A DNA stretch of 51,620 nt, from assembly GCF_030143245.1 (NCBI RefSeq), contig NZ_JARJNS010000012.1, forward strand, positions 1 through 51,620, in the 5' to 3' direction. The position numbers and the translations under genes were made by a program. Shown piece after piece: positions 16,850-25,800 of this stretch. How positions within the stretch are numbered: position 1 is the stretch's first letter; each line of letters starts with the position of its first letter. Below the pieces are notes generated by a model. It was not told the origin of the DNA, ran no database searches, and saw only the letters and a list, made by a program, of their open reading frames with translations. Source of the stretch: Rhabdaerophilum sp. SD176 (GTDB lineage: Bacteria > Pseudomonadota > Alphaproteobacteria > Rhizobiales > Beijerinckiaceae).

Positions 16850-18039
16850 TGGCGCTGACGGATGTCGCGATTCGTTCTGCCAAGCCGAAAAAGGCATTGC
16901 AGAAAATCTCGGATGGCGAGGGATTACAGCTCTGGGTGCAGCCCAATGGCTCCAAGCTATGGCGGATGGCCTACCGGTTTGCAGGCAAGCAGAAGTCTCT
17001 CGCTTTCGGCACCTATCCGGATGTCAGTCTCGCCGAGGCCCGGAAGAAGCGCGATGAGGCCAAGGCGTTGCTGGCCGCCGGCACGGATCCGGGGCAACAG
17101 AAGCGCATCGACAAGCTGACGAGGGCCATCAGCAATGCCACCACCTTCCGCGCCGTGGCGGAGGAGTATCTCGACAAGCAGAAGCGTGAGGAGCGGTCTG
17201 AAACCACGATCATCAAGAACCTTTATCTGCTCGAGCAGGCGTTTCCGTTTATCGGTGAGCGCCCGGTCGCGGAAATCAAGGCACCGGAAGTTCTGGCCGT
17301 CCTCAAGCATCTGGAACGGAAGGGCACGCTGGAAACCGCGAAGCGTGTCCGGGGCACGATCGGCGCGGTCATCCGCTATGCCATAGCGACGGCACGGGCG
17401 GAAAATGATCCGACGACCGCGCTTGCCGGCGCGATCATAGCGCCCAAGGTGAAGCATCGCGCGGCTATTCTCGATCCGGCCGCCCTTGGAGCCTTCCTGC
17501 GGGCCGTCGAGAAATTTGAGGGGCAATTCACCACCAAGGCTGCGCTTCGCCTGCTGCCGCTTGTTTTCTCGCGCCCGGGTGAATTGCGGATGGCGGAATG
17601 GCGCGAATTCGATCTAGCCAATGCTCTCTGGGTCATTCCCGCGGCTCGGGCCAAGATGCGCCGTGACCATGAGGTTCCGCTGGCGCCGCAAGCCGTGGCC
17701 ATCCTCTCCGAATTGCACGCCCTTACCGGGCGGGGCCGGCTGGTGTTTCCCGGCCTTCGCACGGTGGAACGCCCAATCTCCGAGAACACCCTCAACGCCT
17801 CGATGCGCCGGATGGGTTACACCAATCAGGATGTGACCGCGCACGGATTCCGGGCGACGGCGTCAACCCTGCTCAACCAATCCGGCAAGTTCTCGCCCGA
17901 TGCCATCGAACGCGCGCTTGCGCATCAGGATCCTGATGCCGTCCGCCGGGCCTACAATCGCGGGGCCTACTGGAACGAGCGCGTGGAGATGGCAAAGTGG
18001 TGGGCGGATTATCTCGATCAGTTGAAGCGAGGCGGCTGA
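16849..18039 (+). CDS. P4-type tyrosine recombinase (integrase)
   Basis: A 396-aa site-specific integrase of the DUF4102/P4 family, which typically inserts genomic islands at tRNA genes. The N-terminal arm-binding domain is clear (MALTDVAIRSAKP, SDGEGLQLWVQPNG, LAFGTYPDVSLAEARKKRDE). The catalytic domain has the first Arg in FSRPGELR, H-x-x-R in HGFRATAS, the second His in LAHQDPD and the nucleophile Tyr in VRRAYNRG. All catalytic residues are present. The ATG at 16849 was chosen because the domain begins there; the upstream in-frame extension is repeat sequence. It probably catalyses entry and exit of the island; no flanking tRNA was found nearby. Confidence 0.92.
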   Translation: MALTDVAIRSAKPKKALQKISDGEGLQLWVQPNGSKLWRMAYRFAGKQKSLAFGTYPDVSLAEARKKRDEAKALLAAGTDPGQQKRIDKLTRAISNATTFRAVAEEYLDKQKREERSETTIIKNLYLLEQAFPFIGERPVAEIKAPEVLAVLKHLERKGTLETAKRVRGTIGAVIRYAIATARAENDPTTALAGAIIAPKVKHRAAILDPAALGAFLRAVEKFEGQFTTKAALRLLPLVFSRPGELRMAEWREFDLANALWVIPAARAKMRRDHEVPLAPQAVAILSELHALTGRGRLVFPGLRTVERPISENTLNASMRRMGYTNQDVTAHGFRATASTLLNQSGKFSPDAIERALAHQDPDAVRRAYNRGAYWNERVEMAKWWADYLDQLKRGG

Positions 18040-18081
18040 TGTCGTCATAATCCGCCTCTATCCTGAATTTGAGGACGCATC

Positions 18082-18840
18082 ATGAAGTGGCATCGGCAAT
18101 TCTGGGAGGAGCCTCAAGCGCAGGCCGAGTTCGACTATTGGACCAAGGTGCCAACCTGGTCGCCCGAGGAAATCGTCGCGTTGTCGCTGAGCAAGGACCC
18201 GCGCTTCGTCAGCTCCGAGAAGTTCGTCCAGAGCACGCGCGGCACCGTATTCTCCGCCACCTATTTCGAGCGGCTGGAGATTGTCCAACGCCATCAAGCC
18301 GCGGGCGAACTGGATGATCGGACCCGTTCGACCAGGGTGATCGAGTGGGCCGAAGAGTATGATTTTCCGATGCCGAATGCACTGGTCGAGCGTGTCCAGC
18401 AGTTGGAGCAAAAGCGGATGAAAAAGCGCAATACGCAAGTCGGCACCCTTTCGGCGTCCGCTATCGAGGCAACCGCGTCAGTGCTGCAAGCCTTGCCGGA
18501 TCACGTCACCGAGGCAGTAAACGCCACCTCTGAACCGGGCGATAGCCCAGGTCACTCCTTCGAGGCTCCTACGCCTCCTTCGGCGCCAACGGAACTGGAG
18601 ATCCTGGATCCCAACGAACAACCGCTACATCCGAAGCAACGTAAGACCCTACTGATTCTTGTCGGAGCAATGGTGTTGAGTTCGTACCGATATAAACCCG
18701 GCTCGGATATGGGAGCCCTTACACACACCCTCGAAACCCAACTTATCAAACTCGGTGTCCCGCTGCATAAGGACACAATCCGAGGCTTTGTGAGGGCAGG
18801 GCTCGATATGCTCGCGGAAAATCAGTCCAAGAAAAAATAG
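18082..18840 (+). CDS. hypothetical protein downstream of integrase
   Basis: A 252-aa protein beginning MKWHRQFWEEP, 42 nt after the integrase. Residues 1-115 are mixed helix with many aromatic residues (FDYWTKVPTWSPEEIVALSLSK). Residues 120-175 are Ser/Thr/Pro-rich and probably a disordered linker. The C-terminal 75 residues form a compact helical domain (KQRKTLLILVGAMVL...LIKLGVPLHKDTIRGFVRAG). A two-domain organisation is therefore visible, but I cannot name it. Its position inside the integration module suggests an island maintenance or regulatory role. Confidence that it is a real gene is good because of codon use and spacing. Confidence 0.6.
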   Translation: MKWHRQFWEEPQAQAEFDYWTKVPTWSPEEIVALSLSKDPRFVSSEKFVQSTRGTVFSATYFERLEIVQRHQAAGELDDRTRSTRVIEWAEEYDFPMPNALVERVQQLEQKRMKKRNTQVGTLSASAIEATASVLQALPDHVTEAVNATSEPGDSPGHSFEAPTPPSAPTELEILDPNEQPLHPKQRKTLLILVGAMVLSSYRYKPGSDMGALTHTLETQLIKLGVPLHKDTIRGFVRAGLDMLAENQSKKK

Positions 18841-18841
18841 G

Positions 18842-18893
18842 GACGAATTCGTCTGGAATTAGACGAATTCGTCTCGATCCTCACGAACTCGTC
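18842..18893. promoter_or_regulatory. three 20-bp-phased palindromic operators upstream of AlpA-like gene
   Basis: The perfect palindrome GACGAATTCGTC occurs at 18842-18853 and 18862-18873, and a degenerate copy CACGAACTCGTC at 18882-18893. Start-to-start spacing is exactly 20 bp both times, which places the sites on nearly the same DNA face. They lie 59-110 nt upstream of the AlpA-like regulator. An array bound cooperatively by that regulator or another dimeric repressor is the simplest reading. Confidence 0.6.
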
Positions 18894-18951
18894 CTGCGCC
18901 GTATCGTGGCGAAATACCCCTGCTCCGTTCACAAACGGACGGAGCCAGACA

Positions 18952-19182
18952 ATGAAAAATCCAATTGGACGACCTTTCGCTGAATTGCCGCTTACCGGCT
19001 ATCTTCGGCTGCGCGACATCATCAAGCCTCATGGCCCGATCCCGGTCAGCCGGTCGACCTGGTATCAAGGCATACGGGACGGACGCTTTCCCCGGCCGGT
19101 GATGCTCGGCCCCCGGCTCCCGGCTTGGCGCGTCGCGGATATCCGCCACATGATCGAAAACGGGGTTGGCCCCAATGACTGA
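18952..19182 (+). CDS. AlpA-like helix-turn-helix regulator
   Basis: A 76-aa protein of the AlpA/excisionase-like type: GYLRLRDIIKP, then SRSTWYQGIRDGRFPRPV, then LPAWRVADIRHMIE, which is the usual winged-helix pattern of AlpA. AlpA proteins activate integrase or excision genes of P4-like islands and prophages. It is preceded by a GGAG ribosome-binding site and by three phased palindromes. It overlaps the next gene by 8 nt and begins a row of genes ending in the second recombinase. Confidence 0.8.
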   Translation: MKNPIGRPFAELPLTGYLRLRDIIKPHGPIPVSRSTWYQGIRDGRFPRPVMLGPRLPAWRVADIRHMIENGVGPND

Positions 19183-19798
19183 GCGGCCAACCACGTCAGG
19201 TCGGGAGCCGTCTGGGCCGGAGCCAGATGGCGCCCTGAAGAAAGGCAAAGGAACCGGTATCGAGCAGCCGGATCTTTTCGACTTCCGGCAAATCACGAAA
19301 GACGAAATCCCGCCATCCGCACACCCTTGCGGAGGCAGCCCCCCGTCAGACCGACAAGACATCGCAGCCCCCAATGCCGCGACAGACAGCGAAGCTCACC
19401 CGACCCCGGCACTGGATGCCGGGACCGGGTCTGACCAGCCCGGAATGGAGGCCAGCAAGGGCCTCGATCCGTTGCCGGATCCCGCTGCGTGCGAAGCCCC
19501 AGCAGAGATGCCCTCTCGCACCCTGCGGAAACGCGGCCGGCCGCCGGGCGGGCGAAAGCCCCTCCCCGCTGCCGGGCCAACGAAGGCCGCCCGGAAACCG
19601 CGCGCGGACAGCCCGCCGGCACAGGAGCGTGCCTTTCTCAGCGTAGACAGCGTCGCGCTTCGCTACGACGCGTCGGTCGCTACGATCTGGCGCTGGCCGA
19701 AAACGCGCGGGTTTCCCGAACCCCGGAAGTTCGGCCGCCTGACGCGCTGGGCTTTGGTCGATCTCGAAGCGTTCGATCAGGCAATGAGCAACACCTAA
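19175..19798 (+). CDS. DNA-binding protein with C-terminal AlpA/MerR-like HTH
   Basis: A 207-aa protein. The first 145 residues are Pro/Gly/Arg/Ala-rich and probably disordered, including AT-hook-like RKRGRPPGGRKP (about residue 118). The last 55 residues (FLSVDSVALRYDASVATIWRWPKTRGFPEP) are an AlpA-type helix-turn-helix. The start MTERPTTS overlaps the preceding stop by 8 nt. The combination of a long basic tail and a HTH suggests a recombination directionality or transcription factor for the element. Its stop overlaps the start of the next gene by one base (TAATG). Confidence 0.65.
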   Translation: MTERPTTSGREPSGPEPDGALKKGKGTGIEQPDLFDFRQITKDEIPPSAHPCGGSPPSDRQDIAAPNAATDSEAHPTPALDAGTGSDQPGMEASKGLDPLPDPAACEAPAEMPSRTLRKRGRPPGGRKPLPAAGPTKAARKPRADSPPAQERAFLSVDSVALRYDASVATIWRWPKTRGFPEPRKFGRLTRWALVDLEAFDQAMSNT

Positions 19799-20442
19799 TG
19801 GCCACGCCAACCGCTCCACCTGGCAGCCCAAAACGCAAGCGGCGCCCCTTCAAGCGGCGGCACACGATCCGGGCCCGCGCCGATCTGATCTACTCCCTGC
19901 CGGAGATCACGCGCCTTTGCGGCGTCTCCGAGCAGACCGTTCGCAACTGGGGCAAGGCCGGCCTCGAGCGCGTTCCCGGAACATCCCGGTTCCTGGTTTG
20001 CGGGGACAAACTGAACGCCTTCCTCGATGCGCGCCTTGCCGCGAGCCGGCAGCCGCTGGCGGCAACGGAATTCTTCTGCCTGAAATGCCATCGCCCTCGG
20101 GAGCCATCCCAGCGCAGCGTAAGGATGGCGTATCAAGGCCGGCGCAGCACCACCCTCAAGGGGCGGTGCCCGGCCTGCTCCACGAGGATTTTTCGCGCCT
20201 GCTCCCAGGAGACTGCCGAAGCCTTTCTGGCCCGGCTAAATCATGGGTCAGTCAGCACGAGCACAGCATCAGCGCCGCCCTCGAACCCGCTCAGTCTGCC
20301 GCAGGAAATGCGACGGCATGATCCGTCTTGCGATTCCCTGATTCACGGCGAGCGGCGTTTTTCCCCGAAACCCACCCAAACAACAGAGCGGCCTGCCGAC
20401 ACTACTGGGTTAGCGCAGCTCACTCTGCCGTTTGAGGTTTGA
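19798..20442 (+). CDS. HTH protein with zinc-ribbon, recombinase-linked
   Basis: A 214-aa protein whose start ATG is inside the TAATG junction with the preceding gene; longer in-frame extensions overlap that gene and are rejected. The N-terminus is very basic (KRKRRPFKRRHTIRAR). Next comes a MerR-like helix-turn-helix (YSLPEITRLCGVSEQTVRNWGKAG). A zinc ribbon follows with two Cys pairs, CLKC near residue 97 and CPAC near 123. The remainder is low-complexity. It lies 21 nt upstream of a tyrosine recombinase, so a DNA-binding helper of that recombinase is likely. I do not recognise a named family. Confidence 0.65.
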   Translation: MATPTAPPGSPKRKRRPFKRRHTIRARADLIYSLPEITRLCGVSEQTVRNWGKAGLERVPGTSRFLVCGDKLNAFLDARLAASRQPLAATEFFCLKCHRPREPSQRSVRMAYQGRRSTTLKGRCPACSTRIFRACSQETAEAFLARLNHGSVSTSTASAPPSNPLSLPQEMRRHDPSCDSLIHGERRFSPKPTQTTERPADTTGLAQLTLPFEV

Positions 20443-20463
20443 GCCCCGAAAAAGGAGGCCCCC

Positions 20464-21579
20464 ATGCAAATCCGATCCAACGCCGAACTGCGACGCGACT
20501 GGCAGGTCGCTCTCGAACAGGCGCAGGGCCTGAAGCTCTCGACCGTCGTTGCGAAGCTTGCGGCCTTGCGCGATTTCGAAGATTTCACTGAAGGACGGTC
20601 ATTCCTGAAGCTCCGGCGGGCCGATGTCATCCGCTTCAAGGAGCATCTCCTGACCACGCCCAGCACCGTCACGGGTGAGCGTCGCTCGTCCTCGACCATC
20701 GTCCACACCCTCGATCATTGCCGGGGCTTCTTCCGCTGGTTGGCCAACCGGAAGGAAGGACGCCCTCTCGACCGGGAGACCATCGAATACCTCACGGCGT
20801 CGCGCGCGGATAAGGAGCGCGCCCGTGCCGTGCCGCCGAAACCGGTGCCCGGCAAGGAAGAGGCGGAAGCCGCCTTCGCGGCTATGCCGGCGGAAACCCT
20901 GCTGCAGCGGCGGGACCGTGCCGTCTTCGCGATGCTGCTCCTCGCGATCGTCCGCGCCAATGCGCTCGCCTCGCTCACCCTGGGATCAGTGAATCTCGAA
21001 GAGAACTCAGTCTGGCAGGACGGCCTGATCGTCAGGACCAAGAACTCGAAGCGCTTCACCGTTTTCCTGTTTCCCTTCTTTCCGGAAGCACGGGCGGTTC
21101 TCGAAGCCTGGATCATCGAGCTGCGGGCCCTCGGCCTCGCCGAAAGCGATGCGCTCTTCCCGCGCGATACCGAGCTTGACCGGATCATGGCAGGCGAGCG
21201 CATCGGCCCAGGCGAATTTCCGGTCTGGCAGGGCTCGAGCCAGGTCCGCGCGATCATCCGGAAGGCCTTCAACGCCGCCGGGCTGCCGGCGCACAGCCCC
21301 CATGTCTTCAGGCACCTCATCACCCGGATTGGGTTTTCAAAGGCCAAGTCCATGAGCGAAGCCTTGGCTGTCAGCATCAATCTCGGGCATTCGCGCCTCG
21401 AGACGACCTTGATGCACTACGGCCGCCCGGACGATGAAACGCGCGGCCGTCTGATTGCGGGGCTAGGGGCCCATGCGGATCTGCCCGCGAATATCGACCT
21501 GGATGGACTTATCAAACGCCTATTCGAGGAAAATCCAGAGGCGGCGGCGGAAATCATGAGCGCGTTAGCGCGGCGCTAG
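20464..21579 (+). CDS. tyrosine recombinase
   Basis: A 371-aa phage-type integrase, start ATG preceded by a strong AAGGAGG. An N-terminal SAM-like core-binding domain (about 1-110) leads into the catalytic domain. The first Arg is in LAIVRANALASLTL (a variant of the usual T-G-L-R-x-x-E-L, lacking the Glu), followed by H-x-x-R in HVFRHLITR, then NLGHSRLETTLMHYG with His and the Tyr nucleophile. It is different from the P4-type integrase 2.4 kb upstream, so two recombinases serve this module. Together with the three HTH genes it forms an apparent operon. Hachiman starts 495 nt downstream. Confidence 0.88.
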   Translation: MQIRSNAELRRDWQVALEQAQGLKLSTVVAKLAALRDFEDFTEGRSFLKLRRADVIRFKEHLLTTPSTVTGERRSSSTIVHTLDHCRGFFRWLANRKEGRPLDRETIEYLTASRADKERARAVPPKPVPGKEEAEAAFAAMPAETLLQRRDRAVFAMLLLAIVRANALASLTLGSVNLEENSVWQDGLIVRTKNSKRFTVFLFPFFPEARAVLEAWIIELRALGLAESDALFPRDTELDRIMAGERIGPGEFPVWQGSSQVRAIIRKAFNAAGLPAHSPHVFRHLITRIGFSKAKSMSEALAVSINLGHSRLETTLMHYGRPDDETRGRLIAGLGAHADLPANIDLDGLIKRLFEENPEAAAEIMSALARR

Positions 21580-22074
21580 GTTCCTCTTGGCCGACATCAA
21601 CGCATCAGCTGGCCGAAGGCTACATCCTATGCTGATGCATTGTCTTCAGCGGAGCACCAGCTTTTGCCAGCGTTAAGATGCATCACAACCCGATCATAAT
21701 ATCCGTCCCGTCGAAAAGATCGTTCTGTTCGCCCTTGATGTTTCAAGCCAGGGTTTCCGCAAGGAGACCGGGTTCTCAGCTTGGCGGCCGATTTGGGGCC
21801 GTTCGCTGCCCGTCCGGTTCTGGCGACCGCGTGGGGATAAGCTACCGCTCAGCGGCAGACTCGTCAGGCGATGTTTGCTTGTCCGCTTGCGACACGATTG
21901 CCGTCGTTCATCGCTGTGAATGATATCCAATAAAGCCGGCAAGCAGAATTGCTGAACACTTGTCAAACCTTACTTTCTTCCACCGCGACAGCGGAGACGG
22001 CCTCTAGATCCTGAGGGTAGAAGATAGGTCGAAGAATTGACCTCGACTGGGGAGGTGCTGTTGAGGCAATTTAA
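21580..22074. other. intergenic region between recombinase and Hachiman
   Basis: No gene with coding character is visible; the longest open frames (81 and 90 codons) overlap in opposite directions and look random. It presumably contains the end of the integration module and the promoter of hamA, but I cannot pick out a convincing promoter or terminator. Confidence 0.45.
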
Positions 22075-22893
22075 GTGACCACACTAGGCAGGTCTGCAGG
22101 GGAATTGGCGAAGGCTATGTCGCTTTTCGATGAATGGTGCGAGTGCGAAGCCACCCAAAATGGTCGAAAGCGCTTGCTCAAATACACAGAGAGACAAAAC
22201 GGCAGAGCCGCCATCGCCGGGCGCCTGCCCAATCTTGTGCGCTCTCACTATGACGACATGCAGCGAGTGGCCGAAGACATCGCAGCTCTAGGGTACGCGG
22301 GGGCGGCCGCATTGCTGGCAGAGCGATTGCCGCGGGCTGCCCGAGCGCGATCCGGAGAGCTTGGCGAGATACTTGCCAGTGAACTCGTCGAGCAGCATCT
22401 CGGCTACTCTGTTCCAGTCCGCAGGCTGCGCTACAAGGACGGTCGCGAAATGGCGCTGCGCGGCGATGACTTCATCGGTGTGCGCCTCGGCGCCGACGGC
22501 GAGCTCGGCCTGCTGAAGGGTGAAGCAAAAAGTCGGGCAAATCTCGCCGCCGCCGCCATCGCCGAAGCTCGCGCTGCGTTGTCCCGCGACGGCGGCAGGC
22601 CTACCGCCACGTCGCTACTCTTCGTTGCCGATCGGTTGATGGAAGTCGAGGGTCATGGAGCTCAGCTGGGCCGGACGATCCGCAATGAGGTTGCCAACCG
22701 CGCCGTACCCGCCGCGCGTATCGATCACGCGATCTTCACCCTATCGGGCAATGCCGCGCCGCGCGCCCTTGAAGTGGACCTTCAGGCCGCCGGTGCAGAT
22801 CGGGGCCAGACGGTCGTTCATCTTCGCATCGAGGACCATCAGCACTTCATTCGGGTGACGTACGAGGGAGCACTCGCCATTGGAATCGGTTGA
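22075..22893 (+). CDS. hamA: Hachiman defence protein HamA (DUF1837 nuclease)
   Basis: The 272-aa effector of a Hachiman anti-phage system. In known systems HamA is a nuclease held in check by the HamB helicase and degrades DNA when HamB senses damage or phage. The DUF1837 pattern is visible: R-x-GELGE (E95, E98), RGDDF (D131/D132) and LLKGEAKS (E150-x-K152), a PD-(D/E)XK-like set. The GTG at 22075 is used as start; the ATG 14 codons later (MSLFDEW) is possible. It overlaps hamB by 14 nt. The first 90 residues are helical and not part of the core. Confidence 0.85.
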   Translation: MTTLGRSAGELAKAMSLFDEWCECEATQNGRKRLLKYTERQNGRAAIAGRLPNLVRSHYDDMQRVAEDIAALGYAGAAALLAERLPRAARARSGELGEILASELVEQHLGYSVPVRRLRYKDGREMALRGDDFIGVRLGADGELGLLKGEAKSRANLAAAAIAEARAALSRDGGRPTATSLLFVADRLMEVEGHGAQLGRTIRNEVANRAVPAARIDHAIFTLSGNAAPRALEVDLQAAGADRGQTVVHLRIEDHQHFIRVTYEGALAIGIG

Positions 22894-25800
22894 GGAGCTG
22901 ACGATATTTCTGAATGCTGTGACGGCTGATGGGGCGCGTGGACGGTTGCGCGCCCGCGGAGAAGCGCGGGCAATCATCCGCCGTGAGGGCCTTTTGCCCG
23001 AAGATGCGCCGCCATTCGGCGATACCATCGATACCGATCTCGCCGAGTACGGGCTGTCGCTTTTGCGAGCGGCGATGGCGCTTCGTGAGGCAAACGGTGA
23101 GCCGGAGGTATGGCGGCGCGGCTTTGTACAGGCGGGCAATACACTCGAGGCGCTCGTTCAGAATGGATTGCCCAATGACGTTATGAGGGGATTTTACCGA
23201 ATTGCGGGAGCAGCAGGGTATCATCTGGCGGGATACTCCGCTTTGGCGTTTTCCTTGATTGCGCAACGACCGGAAGATCCCAACTTTTCACCGGTCGAGG
23301 AAGCGATCGCGCTGCTGATCCTGCGAGACCTCACGACCTTGAGTGCGCGATCGCGGGGCTGGCTCCGCAATCCTGCCAACAGCGACCAACAAGTTGTCCA
23401 ACTCGCTCAACAGGGCGAGATCGATCCTGACGACGTCATCCAGATTGTGCTGACCTCAACCGTTTACCGCGCGCTGGCCTTCTTCGATTTCGGACTTCAA
23501 ACAGGCATGGCCGTGCTTATCGAGGAGGCGCGATCCCTGCTCCAGCGCGCCGTCTCCCTCGCCGGAAATGCCGGATCCGTTTCCATGTGGTGGATGGCGC
23601 GCATCGCGCTCAATCTGATCGATGATCTTTGGTCGAGCAGCCTCCATCAGGTTCTCCCGGTCGAAGGCCCGCCCGGATCGGAGAACTACGCAGCGCTCCG
23701 GCGGCTTTTTGTCGGCGAGCTCTACAGTCGCGCGATTGCCGAGGTCGAGCTCTGGCCTTCCCAGACGGAAGCAGCTCGCCGGGCGACAGATATGACCGAC
23801 GATCTGGTCGTCGCGCTTCCTACGAGCGCGGGGAAAACCAGGATCGCAGAAATCGCTGCCCTCATGACCCTGTCGCTCGGACGTCGCGTGCTGATCGTCA
23901 CACCGTTGCGTGCGCTCTCGGCGCAGACCGAACGGTCTTTCCGGAAGACGTTCGGCAGCCTCGGGTTTACGGTCTCATCTCTATACGGCGCGAGTGGCGC
24001 GGCGCTTGGTGATGAGGACGCCCTACGGTCGCGGAACATTGTCATCGCCACGCCCGAGAAGCTGGACTTCGCTTTGCGAAACGATGCGTCGATTATCGAC
24101 GATATCGGGCTGGTCGTGTTGGATGAAGGCCATCTGATCGGCCCGAGCGAGCGTGAGATCAGATTCGAAAACCTTGTTCAAAGGCTGCTTCGTCGTCCCG
24201 ACAATGCCGCGCGTCGGATCGTTTGTCTTTCCGCTATTCTGCCCGAAGGTGATCAGCTCAACGACCTCAATTCCTGGATCCGCAGCGACACTCCGGGTGC
24301 TCCGATCCAATCGAGTTGGCGACCCACGCGTCAGCGCTTCGGAACTCTCGCTTGGATGGGACATTCCGCTCGACTGAGCTTCGACCTCGAGGCTAGAGGT
24401 CCCTTCATTCGGCATTTTGTACAAGAAGAGCCCGCTCGGCGACCGCGTCGCACGCCCTTCCCTCGCAACACGAGGGAACTGACGCTTGCGGCTGCCTGGA
24501 AGTTCTCTGTGCAGGGGAAACGTTCGCTTGTCTTCTGCACGCAGCGCGATCATGTGGAGGGGTATGCAGAAGCGATCGTCGATCTCAACCGTCGCGGCTA
24601 TCTGCCGGCTCTTCTCGATGATGAAGGCCAGGTAGAGCGCGCCATGGCCATCGGCCGGGAATGGCTGGGTGAAAACCATCCTGCTGTGCAGTGTCTGCGG
24701 CTCGGCGTGGCCATCCATCACGGCCGACTGCCCGGGCCTTTCCTGCGCGAGGTCGAAGCGCTGCTTTCGGCTGGAATATTGAGGGTGACGATCGCATCGC
24801 CGACGCTCGCACAGGGTTTGAACCTAAATGCCGCAGTGCTTCTGATTCCGAACTTGTACCGGGCCGGCATCCCGTTGTCCGGGGAGGAGTTTGCGAACGT
24901 GGCAGGTCGCGCGGGTCGCGCCTTCGTCGACCTCGAGGGGCTAATCCTTCATGTCATGTACGAGCCCGAAGAGTGGCGGCTTCAGGCATGGCGCGATCTT
25001 GTTCGGTCAGCAAAGGCGCGGGCGCTGCTGAGCGGCATCATCACCATCGTAGCGGAGGTGCTGAACCGCCTGCGGCGCGTGAACATGTTCATGCGCGCTG
25101 ACGCGATGGAATACCTAGCCAACTCGCAGCCGGCGTGGTTCCCGCCGGATCAAGCGGGCGACACCGAGACGATTGAAAGCCTGATCGAGAAGCTCGATGC
25201 GACTGTGTTCGGTCTCGTCGAAGCGCTCGATGCCGAGAGCGTCGACCTTCCCCGCCTTCTCGACGAAGCTTTGACCGGTTCGTTGTGGTCGCGTCAAATC
25301 GCGCGACTGGCGCCGCAGCTGCGGAACGACGAACTTTGGCTCCTACAAGCACGGGCGCGGCTGATCTGGAACAAGTCGACACCGGCGCAGAGGCGAGCGA
25401 CGTTCGCTATGGGGATTGGTCTTGAGTCCGGGCTTGCTATCGACGCCGTCGCGGACGAGTTGACGGCACTTCTCGACCAAGCGGACGGCGCCGCGCTTGG
25501 CGGGAACCTAGATGTGTTGAGCGCGTCCTTGGCAGCCATGGGGCGGCATCTCTTCGCGATACGTCCGTTCCGACCTGACGAGGACCTCCCAGCCAATTGG
25601 GAAGATCTGCTTCGCTCCTGGCTTGGCGGCGTAGACGTCGTAGCCTTTGGCGTGGACAAAATGCGCGTCGTTGAGGACGCGTTCGTCTACCGCCTGGTGT
25701 GGGCGATCGAAGCCATCCGAATGCGGCGGCGCGCCAATGGCGGTGAGTCCGAGATGATTGAGGGAAGCGCGGCCGCGACACTTGAGACAGGCGTTCCGCA

